DNA of 64,000 bases from Armigeres subalbatus (GCF_024139115.2 NC_085141.1:393810632-393874631); one strand, 5' to 3'. Counted from the first letter of the stretch, positions 34,327-47,500 are shown. Numbers and translations: made by a program. Notes: generated from the sequence alone by a model not told the origin.

Positions 34327-34526
34327 TCTCGCATAACTTTTCAAAAGGGCCTAAGTAACATTTTTTAATGAATTAATTTGAGTACTGCAATCAACAGAAC
34401 AACATGAAAACTATTGATTGCAGTGTTCAAATTAATTCATGAAAAATATTGCCAAATGCTTTTGAAAAAGTTAACAAATTCATGAAAAATATGTTACGTA
34501 GGTCCTTTCGAAAAGTTATGCGAGAA
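34327..34526. mobile_element. hairpin MITE family B, copy 1
   Basis: The left end TCTCGCATAACTTTTCAAAA is inverted at the right end (34,507-34,526). The inner arms hold GAATTAATTTGAGTACTGCA and its inverted match. The right arm carries an extra partial duplication with ATTCATGAAAAATAT. Copies 2 and 3 are at 35,826-35,972 and 46,351-46,507. Confidence 0.7.
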
Positions 34527-34713
34527 ATGTAATAGAAATGCATGAACCAAAATAGGTCTTTTTGGGAACTTGCAAGTGTTATTACTTTTAAGTTGAATTT
34601 TTGTCAATTTATTGGTCAATACTTAAAAGGTGCTGTAAAAGAAAAGTGCATACTTAGGTTTTTCCAAATCTGATGCAGACTATCTTTTGAAAAGGTCAAA
34701 CTTGCTTTACTGA

Positions 34714-35616
34714 TGTTTTCAAATGGATATAATCGATAAACGACGCTTCCTACAAAAAAGTGTTGTATGGGTGACTGTCAAAAATCATTTCAAACTTTCT
34801 AATAAAACTTTTTGAAAAACTCTAAATAGAACCCTACACTAAAAAAATCAATTTAAAAATAAAAGTCAATTTGCAAAAAAGCGCTCTTTTGATTTGGAAG
34901 AAATTTTTGTCTCAAGATAGGTGATTATATTCCTACCAACCGTCCATACATCGCAAAGCCGGGCACTTTTAAGGGAAAAAGTTTTCTAACAAAAACTTTC
35001 TTGACAGAATTGATTTTTCAGTGTCTTTAAGGGGTGGATTTAACATATGTATACATATATATACTCTTATTAAGTATTCCTGTACAGTCAGGCAGAGTAC
35101 AATGTTTTTGGTCGTAACTGGTCGCAACTTCAAAGAAGCTAATAATGGAATATAATATTTTTTTGAAGATGTAAACCCAATATTACTCTTAATTTAAAAA
35201 CAAACTATATTTAGTGACTAAATTAGACAATGTATCTTAAAATAGATTTGCTTGAGGGTTCTATAACGATGGCTTTCATTGGTTTAGTTTCAGATGAAAA
35301 TACACTGAAAATAATTCCGACAAGAAAAAGTTTTTGTTAGAAAAACTGTTTTTCATAAGAGTGCTTAGCTTGCGATGTATGGACAGTTGTTGTAGGGAAC
35401 ATAATCACCTATCTTGAGACAAAATTTCATTTAAATAAAAGAGCATTTTTTCATAAATCGACTTTAAAATTTTAAACTGATTTTTTTCAGTGTAGGCTCA
35501 ATTTGGATTGTTTCCGATATTTTCACTAGAAATTTTGACTGATTTTTGCGATGGTCACTTATACAACACTTTTTGTGGGATGCGTCGTTTTTCTATTATA
35601 TCCATTTGAAAATATT
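34714..35616. mobile_element. about 0.9 kb foldback with about 320 bp arms
   Basis: The left arm starts TGTTTTCAAATGGATATAAT; its inverted match ends at 35,616. The arms (34,714-35,035 and 35,300-35,616) share AAAAGTGTTGTATGGGTGAC, TCTCAAGATAGGTGATTATA and AAAAAGTTTTTGTTAGAAAA in inverse order. Each arm also contains a CACTGAAAA- or CACTAAAA-ended unit of about 190 bases. The spacer of about 260 bases has no coding signal. Confidence 0.75.
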
Positions 35617-35825
35617 AGCAAAAAAATTTCGCATTTCGAAAATATTAGATTAAATTTGGAAAAAACATTTTTGTTTTCATTTTGGGATCATCTGATGATT
35701 TTTCATTTCTCATTTTTCATTTCTTACTTCTTACTTTTCACTTCTCACTTCGCACTTCTCGTCTCACTTTTCACTTCTCACTGCTCCACATCAGCCCATA
35801 GAAAGGGAAAGAAATGGCCAAATGA

Positions 35826-35972
35826 CGCTTAACTTTTAAAAAGAACATATGTCACCTTTTTTCATGAATTAATTTGTGTACCGCAATCAAAAGCTATCAT
35901 ATTGGTCTGTTGATCGCAATATTAAAATTCATTCATGAAAATATGTTTTTAGGTCATTTTGAAAAAATAAAC
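35826..35972. mobile_element. hairpin MITE family B, copy 2
   Basis: Starts GCTTAACTTTTAAAAAGAAC and ends with the near-inverted match. The inner arms hold CATGAATTAATTTGTGTACC and AAATTCATTCATGAAAATAT. It is more diverged than copies 1 and 3. Confidence 0.6.
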
Positions 35973-36009
35973 TATAATTTTCAGTGTATACATGAAATCT
36001 TAAAATAGG

Positions 36010-36470
36010 TACTTTTTAACTCATTAAAGGGTTTCTATGTTTCTTTGTGATTTTTTTTCTTCCGTGTATAAATAAATTGTGTCTTGGGAAGACATAACCT
36101 AGAAAATCGATAGCTTATTTATTTACAGAAACAATGATGTCTCATAACTCTTTGAATATTTACTATTTTTGAGCCCGTGCCATCATTATGAAATTCAATA
36201 GCGAACAAGGAAGAAAACATTCCCCATCAGATATGCAACTTGTTGAAGCAAAATCGATTCAGGTTTAGTACTAGAAAAATTGTCTAATGTTTTAATGTGC
36301 ACACACATACGCACACACACACACGGACAGACAGACATTTGCTCAGTTTGTCGAGCTGAATCGAATGGTATATAATACTATGGGTCTACAAGCGCTCTAT
36401 AAAAAAGTACGTTTTGGAGGAATAGAAATGAGCCTTTAGGAAGTACAACTTTGTTGTACGAAAAGGCAAA
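36010..36470 (+). repeat. dispersed repeat family A, copy 2
   Basis: Contains ATGCAACTTGTTGAAGC, a run of CA repeats (about 36,300-36,322), GGACAGACAGACATTTGCTC, AGTTTGTCGAGCTGAATCGA, ATGGTATATAATACTATGGG and the end GTACAACTTTGTTGTACGAA. It lines up with copies at 31,940, 37,140 and 55,735. Confidence 0.7.
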
Positions 36471-37139
36471 ACATTCAAATAGATTTTCATTCGCGTTATG
36501 CGTAACATTTGGTGATGCCCACCTCCCTCACCTTTTAGTGTAACAACAAGTATAACGCAAGTTGGACCTCCCCTACCTCCAAAAGCGTTACGTAATTTGT
36601 GAACAGACCCTACACACATAAATTTTGACTATAGCATTTCCCCACATAACGGCTATATGAGTTTGCATATCATATATGTGGAAACACTCATAAACCTTGT
36701 TAACTAATAACCTTTATGCGGATTTTCCAATTGCGGGTGGTTATTAACGCACACATCAAATTTAGTTGTAAATTTCTTTAGATTTTTGCCAATAAAAATG
36801 TGTGGATTTCTAATTAGTGTAAATATGAAAATGCTTCCGGAAAATTCCGAGGAAATCTGGTGAACATTGAACTTAAAATGTCCATTAAATTAAGAACAAT
36901 TGTGAAATCCCATTTTGGCAATGACACTAGACTGGAAATGTCTTCCCTCGTAAAGGCTACTTTTTATGCATTTGTCAAAATGTCAAGTATATACATTTTC
37001 GAAAACGTGAAAAATACCCCTCAGTAATAATAAATATTATTAAGGATCGCATTTTTTAGATATGAGCAATATTCTCTAAATTGATTTTTAAAGTATTACT
37101 CCGAACATTAGTATTCCAATTTTACCGTGTGTATAAAAC

Positions 37140-37695
37140 TTTAAAATGGGTATTTTATATCTCATTATGGGTTTATGTTTTCTGTGTAGCTACTTATTCT
37201 TCCGTGTACGATGGAAAAGGCCTTTTCATGTGACATCTTGATGCTGAGCCTGAACTTGTTATAAAACTGAATGCTGTCAGTTTCGAATTGTGCGTCTTGG
37301 GGAGAACATAACCTTTTCATCCAAGAGCATTTCATACCGAAATCATCATATGTTATAACTATTTGAATATTTACTATTTTTTGCGAAGTTCAACCGTTTT
37401 GAAATTCAATAGTGAACAAAAAAGAAACATTCTCCATCGAATGCAACTTGCTGCAGTAAAATTGAATAAGGTTTAAGTACTGAAAAAAGTTGGCTAATGT
37501 TTCAGTGTGCACACACGCTACGCACACACACACACACGGACACACACGGACAGACAGACATTTGCTCAGTTCGTCGAACTGAGTCGATTAGGTATATAAC
37601 ACTATGGGTCTACGAGTCTCTCTATAAAAGTTCGTTTTCGAGGTGAAATGATAGCCTTCTCTCGGTACAACTTTGTTGTACGAGAAGAGCAAAAA
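37140..37695 (+). repeat. dispersed repeat family A, copy 3
   Basis: Same order of blocks as copy 2, with a longer CA segment (about 37,515-37,555), GACAGACAGACATTTGCTCA, GTTCGTCGAACTGAGTCGAT and TTCTCTCGGTACAACTTTGT. Its 5' half is alignable with copy 2 (CTTGGGGAGAACATAACC versus CTTGGGAAGACATAACC). Confidence 0.75.
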
Positions 37696-37952
37696 CACTC
37701 TGTATCGCATTAGTCACACATTCCAGAAACTTATACTTTTCATTAACTTATAGATGTTATTAGCTTTTGGTATGGGATCATTCATTAGGTGGCATAATAA
37801 TAAAGAGTATAAAGTATTTTCGAATGGTTTTTTTCCAAAACAGATAAGGTTATTTTTTTACGTGTATCAGCATGTAGATTGCAAATATAGCACGCACGCC
37901 GGTGATACTTTTTCAAAATCATATTTATTGCAGAGTCTATATTAAGCCGACT

Positions 37953-38793
37953 GAAAATACTTTCAGAAAATTCAAGTGAAACTTTACGTGTCCAGTAAAT
38001 TCTATATCAAAACTCAGATAAGCCTGATTTTCACGTAGGATGAAAATTTTATCGAAAATCAGGTGAAAATTATAAAGGCCGATACAAATATTTAAATACT
38101 ATTTTGTACACTTCCCCCCTTTGCATTTATTTGCCAAAAAATAATATTTTGAGGGGGCAACAAAATAAAATTCGGATAATTTTGAGGATTTTCAAAACAT
38201 TCTTTAACAAATCCGAGGAGTTTTTTTTTTATTTTTTTCATTTTAATATTTATTTTTATTATCCCCCCCTTGACCTTTCGGAGACCAGTAGGACAAAAAG
38301 TTAATTAAATATTTGTAACGGCATATTATAATTTTCACCTGATTTTTCGATAAAATTTTCATTCTACGTGAAAATCAGGCTATCTGAAGTTTTGAATATT
38401 ATGCTTAGCGAGCCAAAATAGAATACTGCGGCTTCCTGCTGGTTGCATCTCAGGTAATCGCAACGGTCACTAAACACAACAGAGTCAATGAAAATCTTAC
38501 CCACCGTATGCACTTGCGCCATGATAAACACTCTCCATGTACTCAGTGACTCCGGGTTGCCTCTCTCACTAATACAATCGAACACTGCTGTCATTTCGCG
38601 AAAAGCACGTGGTTTTGTTTAGAGCGGGAAAATTCTGCCTATCTTTCACACGGCGGCTATCTTGACGTTTACCTTCGCAGTCGAGCCTGCGAGTGTGCAT
38701 GACCGCCGCAGTATTCTAGAAAAGATAAGCGCGACAATACAGGAAATTTACCGGACACGTAAGTTTTCACCTGAATTTTTCTGAAGTATTTTC
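37953..38793. mobile_element. inverted-repeat element hosting a second one
   Basis: The outer arms of about 50 bases are GAAAATACTTTCAGAAAATT with ACTTTACGTGTCCAGTAAAT on the left, and the inverted match at 38,741-38,793. Inside is the palindromic element at 38,009-38,394. No coding capacity. Confidence 0.65.
38009..38394. mobile_element. palindromic MITE nested in the larger element
   Basis: The left arm CAAAACTCAGATAAGCCTGA and TTTTCACGTAGGATGAAAAT is matched in inverse at 38,310-38,394; arms are about 85 bases. The central region includes a C-run/G-run pair and an AT-rich stretch. Confidence 0.7.
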
Positions 38794-39133
38794 ATTTACG
38801 TGTGCACGTAAAATGTACCTGAAAATTCAGATGGAAACAACGTTTAGATTGTGATAACCCAACATGGCACATCGAAAAAAAAATGGGCTGAATGAAAACT
38901 TCAGTTGGCTGTTGGGGTTGATGAAAAGATATTTTAGTTACCAGATTAAAGATTGTCGCTGTCGTCGCTGTCCGGAACACCTTTTGCTGACGAGGATTGG
39001 GTAGCTAAATGTCAAAGAAGGAAAATCCATAAGATTTGACAGCCGGTACCCAACATGTTCCGAACAGCAGCAGCAGAACAAAGGGAACCAAGCGACAATC
39101 TTTTATTTCTCTGGTACTTTTTTCAAACGACGT

Positions 39134-39490
39134 ATGTCGCAAATTGTAAACAAACCCGTTTTCAACAGCATATGGTATAAAATTCATCTAAAAATGTGTA
39201 TCGAAGTTTTCCGAAGAGTAATGGCGTACGCCAGCGTGCCTGGCAGGTTAATCTCTGATTTGTCGTTTCTGGAGGTCAACTGCACCCACCATTTGGGCAT
39301 TTTGATCAATGTGGTATATAGAAGAAGGCTTGAATTCACTGAATCAGCACCTTCTTATATGCAACATTGGTCAGAAGATGCTCAGGCAATAGTGCAGTTA
39401 CTCAGACACGTCAAATCAGGAAGACTGAAAAGCAAGCTGGCGGCCATTACCCACAGTGCGGAAAACTGGATATCTTCAAAAGCTACATGA
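39134..39490 (+). CDS. unassigned open frame, 118 codons (doubtful)
   Basis: The frame has a fairly even amino-acid composition, unlike the AT-rich spacer frames around it, with stretches such as FRRVMAYASVPGRLISDLSF and YMQHWSEDAQAIVQLLRHV. I do not recognise a family, and I see no clear splice sites or promoter. It may be a fragment of an unrecognised mobile element or chance. It lies about 1.9 kb upstream of mib1 in the same orientation. Confidence 0.25.
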   Translation: MSQIVNKPVFNSIWYKIHLKMCIEVFRRVMAYASVPGRLISDLSFLEVNCTHHLGILINVVYRRRLEFTESAPSYMQHWSEDAQAIVQLLRHVKSGRLKSKLAAITHSAENWISSKAT

Positions 39491-39629
39491 AAATGTGTTA
39501 TTAAAAATGTAAATCATTTTTTTTGCAAAAAAATGGTGTAACATCATTGTTGAAAATATGGCACATACACCGCTTAGCAGAAAATGTACTTTTTAAAAGT
39601 ATTTTCGAACAACTAAATAGTTTAAAATG

Positions 39630-40720
39630 TGCACACTTATTCACGGCTTGCTTGTTCGGTATTTTTTTTTACTGACTCGAATTGCAAAACACAAAAAATA
39701 CCGAAAAAAATGTATTTTTTCAAATTATTTACTGAAGTTCAGTTATGAATTTATTGAATTACCGAAAACTGTAAATGTCATTACCGAGTTTTTCATATTA
39801 GATTGCTTTAACTGAATTGAATTATAAAAGTCGGTAGAAATGAATACGGACAATTCAGTATTTTTAATTATTACCGACTTTTTCTTCAAAAGAAAATGTC
39901 AAATACAATTATCAAATACCTTGTGGGATTGACCTGTCCGAAATTTTCATGTTCCTCCCAACTTCACCAAGCCGAGCACCGAAATGAAAAAAAGTGTGTT
40001 TGTAATGTAGGCCGTTCCCAAGGCCGTTCAGAAGGATTCAACGCTCCCAAAAACAAATCGACAAAGAACCGTGTAGGATGTAGGTATCAGAAACCGAAGA
40101 GAGGATTGTACTGCAGGAAGTTGTACAGTAATCCGCATTCTGGAATATAAAGCAGTGTTCCACAATCATAATCATCTTGTTCAGCGCAACGAATCAAGCC
40201 ATCGCGATGCATCGCAACGTGGTTTTGCTAAGTCGGCTGCTACGTTTTTCTCTACCGGTTGTGCAGAGAACCAAAACCTGGCGATAATAATGACAAAACT
40301 ATCAGGCTTTGAGATTACTCTCGGAAGATTTTTCACACAGCGTTGTTGAAGTCATCGAAACAGTCATACCAGGTCAATACCAATCCAAAGAATGTTTTGG
40401 ATTTCTGCCCAAATTATAAAATAAAACACGCGGGAAAGGAGGCAATTTCAAATAGCATATTCACAAATATTTATAACATCTTTCTGGATAATCTGCAATG
40501 TTTTTTCCCCAATGTTTTGAAAAATAATTTAACTGAAAATTTCGGTAAATCAAAGTAGACAAAAAGATTACTGAAAAGTCGGTATTAAAGTTTACTGACT
40601 AATACGGTAATTTTTGACATTTGAAATATTTATAACTTTACCGACTTTTCAGTTACATTGAAAATTACCGAGTTAAGTCAGCTGTACAAAAAGTAAAATT
40701 TGACCGACTTCGGTAATTGA
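39630..40720. repeat. AT-rich segment with recurrent TTACCGA/ACCGACTT words
   Basis: ACCGACTT, TTACCGAG and their complements recur at 39,640-39,890 and 40,530-40,720, flanking a less repetitive middle (39,900-40,520). This looks like two terminal regions of one element or two copies of a MITE. I could not define exact ends. Confidence 0.4.
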
Positions 40721-40899
40721 AACTGACTGTGAAGCGGCAAATCACAATCTACACATAACTCTTCAAATTGGTGAAATCGGCAATATATAACTAAAATATC
40801 TTTTTGGTTGATAGCATCTTTGCAAATGTTACACGAAATGATAGAAATTCTGAAGGGCCCATTTGACATCTCCGCACTTTTTGTTTTTGTTTTCGTGTT

Positions 40900-41365
40900 G
40901 TTTTGCGTGTTGAACGAAATGGCGCCATTGGCAGTTGCGTGAGGGCAAGTGAGACGCAATTAAAGTTTGCTGCAATGCTTGCGGAGAAACTTTGTAACGC
41001 TCCATCAGTTCCGTCAGTCGTCGTCGTCGTCGTCAGTTTTCCGTCTGTCGTTGCTCGTTCATGTTCGTGTGTGCTGTGTACCTGGTTTGAAATTTTTATT
41101 AAGCAGAGAAAATACAGTGAATAAATTTGTCAGAAGTCAGCAGGTAGTGGAAAAGAATCAAAAAAGGTGATTGCAATTGATCTCGGGCGGAGTAACAGCT
41201 AACGAGTTAGGCGTTCAAGAACCGGTGATCTGTACCTGGCTGTAAAACCGCAGAAAAAGGGCTGGCTGGGGATCTGCCCCGTGTGTGTTTTTGATGGTGA
41301 AAAAGTGCCCCCTTGTGCATATGTGATTTCAAGAGGCAATATCGAAGAAATTCAAAATAGGGAAA
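40900..41365 (+). promoter_or_regulatory. mib1 upstream region and probable 5' UTR
   Basis: This AT/GC-balanced stretch just upstream of the mib1 start contains TCAGT-type initiator-like words, a short CGT repeat at about 41,020-41,033 and no obvious TATA box. Short upstream open frames are present, including one beginning near 40,967. The start codon at 41,366 sits in a good insect context (AAAATGGC). No transcription start can be fixed from sequence. Confidence 0.4.
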
Positions 41366-41515
41366 ATGGCCTGCGCCAGCACTGCGACGACGGGTAGCAC
41401 CATGGAAGCGGTTGCTCCGACGAATGTCTCTGTCGCTACCCGTCCAACGCGATTCACCATGGAGGGCGTCGGATCCCGGGTTATTCGCGGACCGGACTGG
41501 AAATGGGGAAAACAG
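41366..41515 (+). CDS. mib1: mib1 coding exon 1
   Basis: Encodes 50 residues from ATG to the donor GTGAGC at 41,516. It ends with [19 protein letters not shown], the start of the first MIB/HERC2 domain and nearly identical to vertebrate MIB1. The first 30 residues (Thr/Ala-rich) are variable. In-frame ATGs at 41,402 and 41,459 are alternative starts, but the first has the best context. Confidence 0.9.
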
Positions 41516-44500
41516 GTGAGCTGAAGTAAAACTTCTGGACGGTCTGTGATTGCAGTCAAAAGGAAGCCATTTTTGTGTAGTTTGAACGACGAATAGCGCA
41601 CGGCAGTGGATATCGAAGGCAACAACCTTGAAAACAGTCGATGGTAGGGTAGTCGGCGGCTGCTAGCAATAAGAGACTGTCGAGAGTAAATTCCGATAGA
41701 GTCTGTGGAGGCTCGAATTCTGAATTGCTAAACCTTTCTGATGAATCATCGTACCTGATCAATCGTTGCATGGGTTCGCGGTAAGCGGGGTATGGAAGGA
41801 ATGATTTTTATTAATGGAAAATTGCCACTAACTCGAGAGGCTGGCACATATGTACATTGTTACATGTTCGGGTTATCTTCGAGAAAGCTCATACATTTTG
41901 TTGTTGCTTTTGTTTTGTTATTTACCTAAATCTCACGACTTTTATAGCTGTTGAATAAGCGCACAAGCGAGCACGTCATACAGTCAGCTAATCGCAACTC
42001 TATGTTGCTTCTTGATTGCATGTACGCTAGGGCTGACGTCAACGACTAAATAATTATATTCTTGGCTACTGTCAATCAAGTGGACTATTATGCTACAAAA
42101 TGTATGAAACTTTAAATTGCTTAAAATTTTAATAGTAACAAAACTCATGATTTATTATGTATTGTTGTTAACGATGTGAATATCCTAGCTTTGAAACGTT
42201 TTTCAACACAAATCGTTGTCTGCAACTGAAATTGCCTCGCATAGAGCTTACCTTTTCAAGTTTCTCTTTTACATGCAAAGGAAATGTGCAATAGGCAAGA
42301 AAACAGAAAACATTATGTTCAAAAAGGAAATTACATTTATGCGTGTGTTTGAATCGAACTTTGCATGGATTATCCGTCCATTTGAGAGTAGGATTTGTTG
42401 TGGGCCTTAATCTGTTTGATGTCTGCATTCGCTGTTTGATTTTGATCGTCTGCTTACCCGGATAAGCGTGCCAAGCTATGAAGTTTAATGATGGGCGCAA
42501 AAATAGTGAAAGTATCGGCTAGACTGATTGAGTTTCGGCTCAAAATTAAGTTGGAAGAAAAACCCTCCCATCAGATAGATATGTAAACTGCTTGCAATAG
42601 ATGGGCCCTGAGATGAGGCTTGCAAAGAAGATTATTCTTTCTACTTGTTTTGAGTCTAATTCTTGTTTCCATTACTGTGTTAGTGGATTGTACAAGTAGG
42701 CTATGAAAGGTTGATGGAATAATAAATCTGATTATTGATGCGTCACACACATCTGGCGACGAGTAATAAAGCTCAAATAACAAATTCCGCAATTCATTAT
42801 CAAAACCCATTAAGAGGACTTTACGAATACGAGCGATCATCAACAAGAAGGAAAGGATCCTACAACGCTGGACTTACAACGCTGACACCGATCGATGAGC
42901 CGCTAAAAAAAGTTTCGGTTCCATTTGATCAACACATCACCAACCAGCTCCGGGCAGCAGGGACTATGTCCAAGGGCTTGACGATCCCTCCCCAGGCCAT
43001 CTGCGAGTTGTGGGGCTTGCCTAGGATGTGGTGGGGTTTGACAGTGGGCCCTGTTAAACCTCTATAAAAAGCTGCATGTATCCGCAAGTAGGCCCCACCA
43101 AAGTGACCGTGTGCCGCTCAAAGCACAAGCCCAGAGTCCTGGTGTTAGGTGGGACGCTAAACAGCCCTGACACGACGGCCCTCCGACGAGACAGGAGGTT
43201 TGCGCTGGCCCAATAAGCCGCCTAGAAACCAATCATTACGAACAATATAAGAGATAATGCGACTCGATATAATCGGCAAAGACCTAGGCGACGAATACAG
43301 GATCACGATTGGAAGCTTGGAACATGGAATTGCAAGTCGCTAGGTTTTGCAGGTTGCGACATGATGATATACGATGAATTACATCCTCACAACTTCAACG
43401 TTGTAGCGCTGCAGGAAATTTGTTGGACAGGACAGAAAGTGTGGAAAATCGGGCATCGAGCAGCTGCTTTCTACCAAAGCTGTGGTACCACAAACGATCT
43501 GGGAACCGGCTTCATAGTGCTGGGCAAGATGCACCAACGCGTGATTGGGTGGCAGCCAATTAACGCAAGGATGTGCAAGCTGAAGATAAAAGGCCGATTT
43601 TTTAACTATAGCATCATCAACGTGTCCAGCCCACACGAAGAGATCCGACGACGAGAAAGAAGCGTTCTACGCACAGCTGGAGCAGACATACGATGGATGC
43701 CACTGCGGGACGTCAAAATCGTCATCGGTGACATGAACGCACAGGTAGGAAGGGAGGAAATGTATAGACCGGTCATCGGACCGGATAGTCTGCACACCGT
43801 ATCGAATGACAACGGCCAACGATGCATAAACTTCGCAGCCTCCCGCGGAATGGTAGTCCGAAGCACCTTCTTTCCCCGCAAAAATATCCACAAGGCCACA
43901 TGGAGATCACCTAACCAAGAAACGGAAAACCAAATCGACCACGTTCTAATCGACGGTAAATTCTTCTCCGACATCACGAACGTCCGCACTTACCGCAGTG
44001 CGAATATTGAATCCGACCACTACCTCGTTGCAGTATGCCTGCGCTCAAAACTCTCGACGGTGTACAACACGCGTCGAAGTCGGACGCCGCAGCTTAACAT
44101 TGGGCGGCTACAAGATGGTGGACTAGCCCAAGAATACGCGCAGCAGCTGGAAGTGGCACTCTCAACGGAAGGGCAGCTAGGCGCAGCGCCTCTTGAAGAT
44201 GGCTGGAGAGATATTCGATCCGCCATTGGTAGCACCCACCAACCGCTGCACTTGGCACGGTGCCCCGGATCAGAAGAAACGACTGGTATGACGGCGAATG
44301 TGAGCAGTTAGTGGAAGAGAAGAATGCAGCATGGGCGAGATTGCTGCAACACCGCACGAGGGCGAACGAGGCACGATATAAACAGGCGCGGAACAGACAA
44401 AACTCGATTTTCCGGAGGAAAAAGCGCCAGCAGGAAGATCGAGACCGTGAAGAAACGGAGCAACTGTACCGCGCTAATAACACACGAAAGTTCTATGAGA

Positions 44501-47500
44501 AGTTAAACCGTTCACGTAAGGGCCACGTGCCACAGCCTGATATGTGTAAGGACATAAACAGGAACCTTCTTACGAACGAGCGTGAGGTGATCCAAAGGTG
44601 GCGGCAGCACTACGAAGAACACCTGAATGGCGATGTGGCAGTCGAAGATGGCGGTATGGTGATGGACCTGGGAGAACGCGCGCAGGACATAATTCTACCG
44701 GCTCCGGATCTCCAGGAAATCCAGGAGGAGATTGGCCGGCTGAAGAACAACAAAGCCCCTGGGGTTGACCAACTACCAGGAGAGCTATTTAAATACGGTG
44801 GTGAGGCACTGGCTAGAGCGCTGCACTGGGTCATTACCAAGATTTGGGAGGAGGAAGTTTTGCCGCAGGAGTGGATGGAAGGTGTCGTGTGTCCCATCTA
44901 AAAAAGGGCGATAAGCTGGATTGTAGCAACTACCGCGCAATCACATTGCTGAACGCCGCCTACAAGGTACTCTCTCAAATTTTATGCCGTCGACTAGCAC
45001 CAACTGCAAGGGAGTTCGTGGGGCAGTACCAGGCGGGTTTTATGGGCGAACGCTCCACCACGGACCAGGTGTTCGCCATTCGCCAAGTACTGCAGAAATG
45101 CCGCGAATACAACGTGCCCACACATCATCTATTCATCGACTTCCAAGCCGCATATGATACAATCGATCAGGACCAGCTATGGCAGATAATGCACGGATTT
45201 CCGGATAAACTGACACGGTTTATCAAAGCGACGATGGATCGGGTGATGTGCGTAGTTCGAGTTTCAGGTGCATTCTCGAGTCCCTTCGAAACCCGCAGAG
45301 GGTTACGGCAAGGTGATGGTCTTTCGTGTTTGCTATTCAACATCGCTTTGGAAGGGTAATACGAAGAGCAGGGATTAACACGAGTGGTACAATTTTCAAT
45401 AAGTCCGTCCAGCTATTTGGTTTCGCCGACGACATAGATATTATGGCACGTAACTTTGAGAAGATGGAGGAAGCCTACATCAGACTGAAGAGGGAAGCTA
45501 AGCGAATCGGACTAGTCATCAACACGTCGAAGACGAAGTACATGATAGGAAGAGGTTCAAGAGAAGACAATGTGAGCCACCCACCGCGAGTTTGCATCGG
45601 TGGTGGTGGAAATCGAGGTGGTAGAAGAATTTGTGTACTTGGGCTCACTGGTGACTGCCGAAAATGACACCAGCAGAGAAATTCGGAGACGCATAGTGGC
45701 TGGAAATCGTACGTACTTTGGACTCCGCAAGACGCTCCGATCGAATAGAGTTCGCCGCCGTACCAAACTGACAATCTACAAAACGCTAATTAGACCGGTT
45801 GTCCTCTACGGACACGAGACCTGGACGATGCTCGTGGAGGACCAACGCGCACTTGGAGTTTTCGAAAGGAAAGTGCTGCGTACCATCTATGGTGGGGTGC
45901 AGATGGCGGACGGTACGTGGAGGAGGCGAATGAACCACGAATTGCATCAGCTGTTGGGAGAACCATCCATCGTTCACACCGCGAAAATCGGACGACTGCG
46001 ATGGGCCGGGCACGTAGCCAGAATGTCGGACAGTAACCCGGTGAAAATGGTTCTCGACAACGATCCGACGGGCACAAGAAGGCGAGGTGCGCAGCGGGCA
46101 AGGTGGATCGATCAGGTGGAAGATGACTTGCGGACCCTCCGTAGACTGCGTGGTTGGCGACGTGTAGCCATGGACCGAGCCGAATGGAGAAGACTTTTAT
46201 ATACCGCACAGGCCACTTCGGCCTTAGTCTGATTAAATAATAATAATCACCAACCAGCTACTCCCTCGACTAAGGAAATTGGGTGTCGATCTAATATTCT
46301 TCAGTAGAAGCTCAAGTCTTTATTGGGTTCAACGAAGGATAAAATAGAAATCTCGCTTAACTTTTCAAAGGGACCTAAGTAGCATTTTTTTTCACGAATT
46401 AATTTGAATAGCGCAATCAACAGAACAATTTAAAAGCTTTTAATTGCAATACTCAAATTAATTCATGAAAAAAGTTTACTTAGGTCTTTTTGAAAAGGTA
46501 AGCGAGAAATGTTGAATAAGACAGGCGTTTATAAAATAAATTGTTCCCAATTTGAAAAAATCCATGTAGGGCAAACAAAGCATCAAGAAACATATGGTGG
46601 AAGTCAATAAGGCGAAAAAAGAAAACGATAAGGGATTACATTACGAATTTAGATCTTAGGTAGCAGAGCATGTGTATAAGGAAAATCACCCAATTACGGC
46701 ATCAAATACTAAAAGCTTAAGAAATGTCTCTTCCTCGTGAAAACTTGATGTAGCTGAGAGTTTGGAAATCTACCGACAGGTACAAACAGCGCTGTTGAAT
46801 AAGGATCAGGGAAACGGCAGCTCTTGGCTCTTCAAGTTTCTACCTAAGCAATAAGGTAATTAGTTGTATAGGTAAATAAAGTAGTAAAATAAGATTAGAT
46901 TAGGTACCTAGCGTAGTATAAATCAAGACAAAATTTTCAAAACGACTTATCTGCTTTTGTAAACAAAGATTCAAACGTCGATTTGGCATATCTGATAGCA
47001 CTCTCACGCAAACCAACACTATTAATAGGTTCGTGAAGGTTTTGGCTACCTGCTGATGGTGTTGGTTTGCGGAAATGCTATCAGATTCGTCAAATTGACG
47101 TTTGAATCTTTGCTTACAAAAGCAGATAAGTCGTTTTAAAAATTTTGTTTTGAAATAGTGTAAGCTGCGATTGTTTTCTTCAAGTCGAGTCAAGTACGAG
47201 ACACTGAAGACGGTCTCACAGTTGAGGTCGAAATACGTATCTGTAAAGATAACAAAACGTAGTGGAATTAAATGGAAAGTACTAAGCTCGTACATATAAT
47301 ATTGGACATTTCGTGCGCTCCAGAAATGTTCCAGAAAATTGTGGAGCACATTTTCTTAATTACCTCGACGACATATTTTTTTTGGGTGAATCAGAGATCG
47401 AGGAACATGACAAAACGTTAAGAAATGTACTTAAAGTACTAAAAAATCGGGAGATTTTTTATGCTTGAATTTCTTAGACATCTTATGTCCCCAGATGGAG

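Noticed and set aside
35551..35832. 93-codon plus-strand frame rich in Phe/Leu as a membrane protein
   Set aside because: It begins in a foldback arm and continues into a pyrimidine-rich TTCTCACTT repeat; the hydrophobicity follows from base composition.
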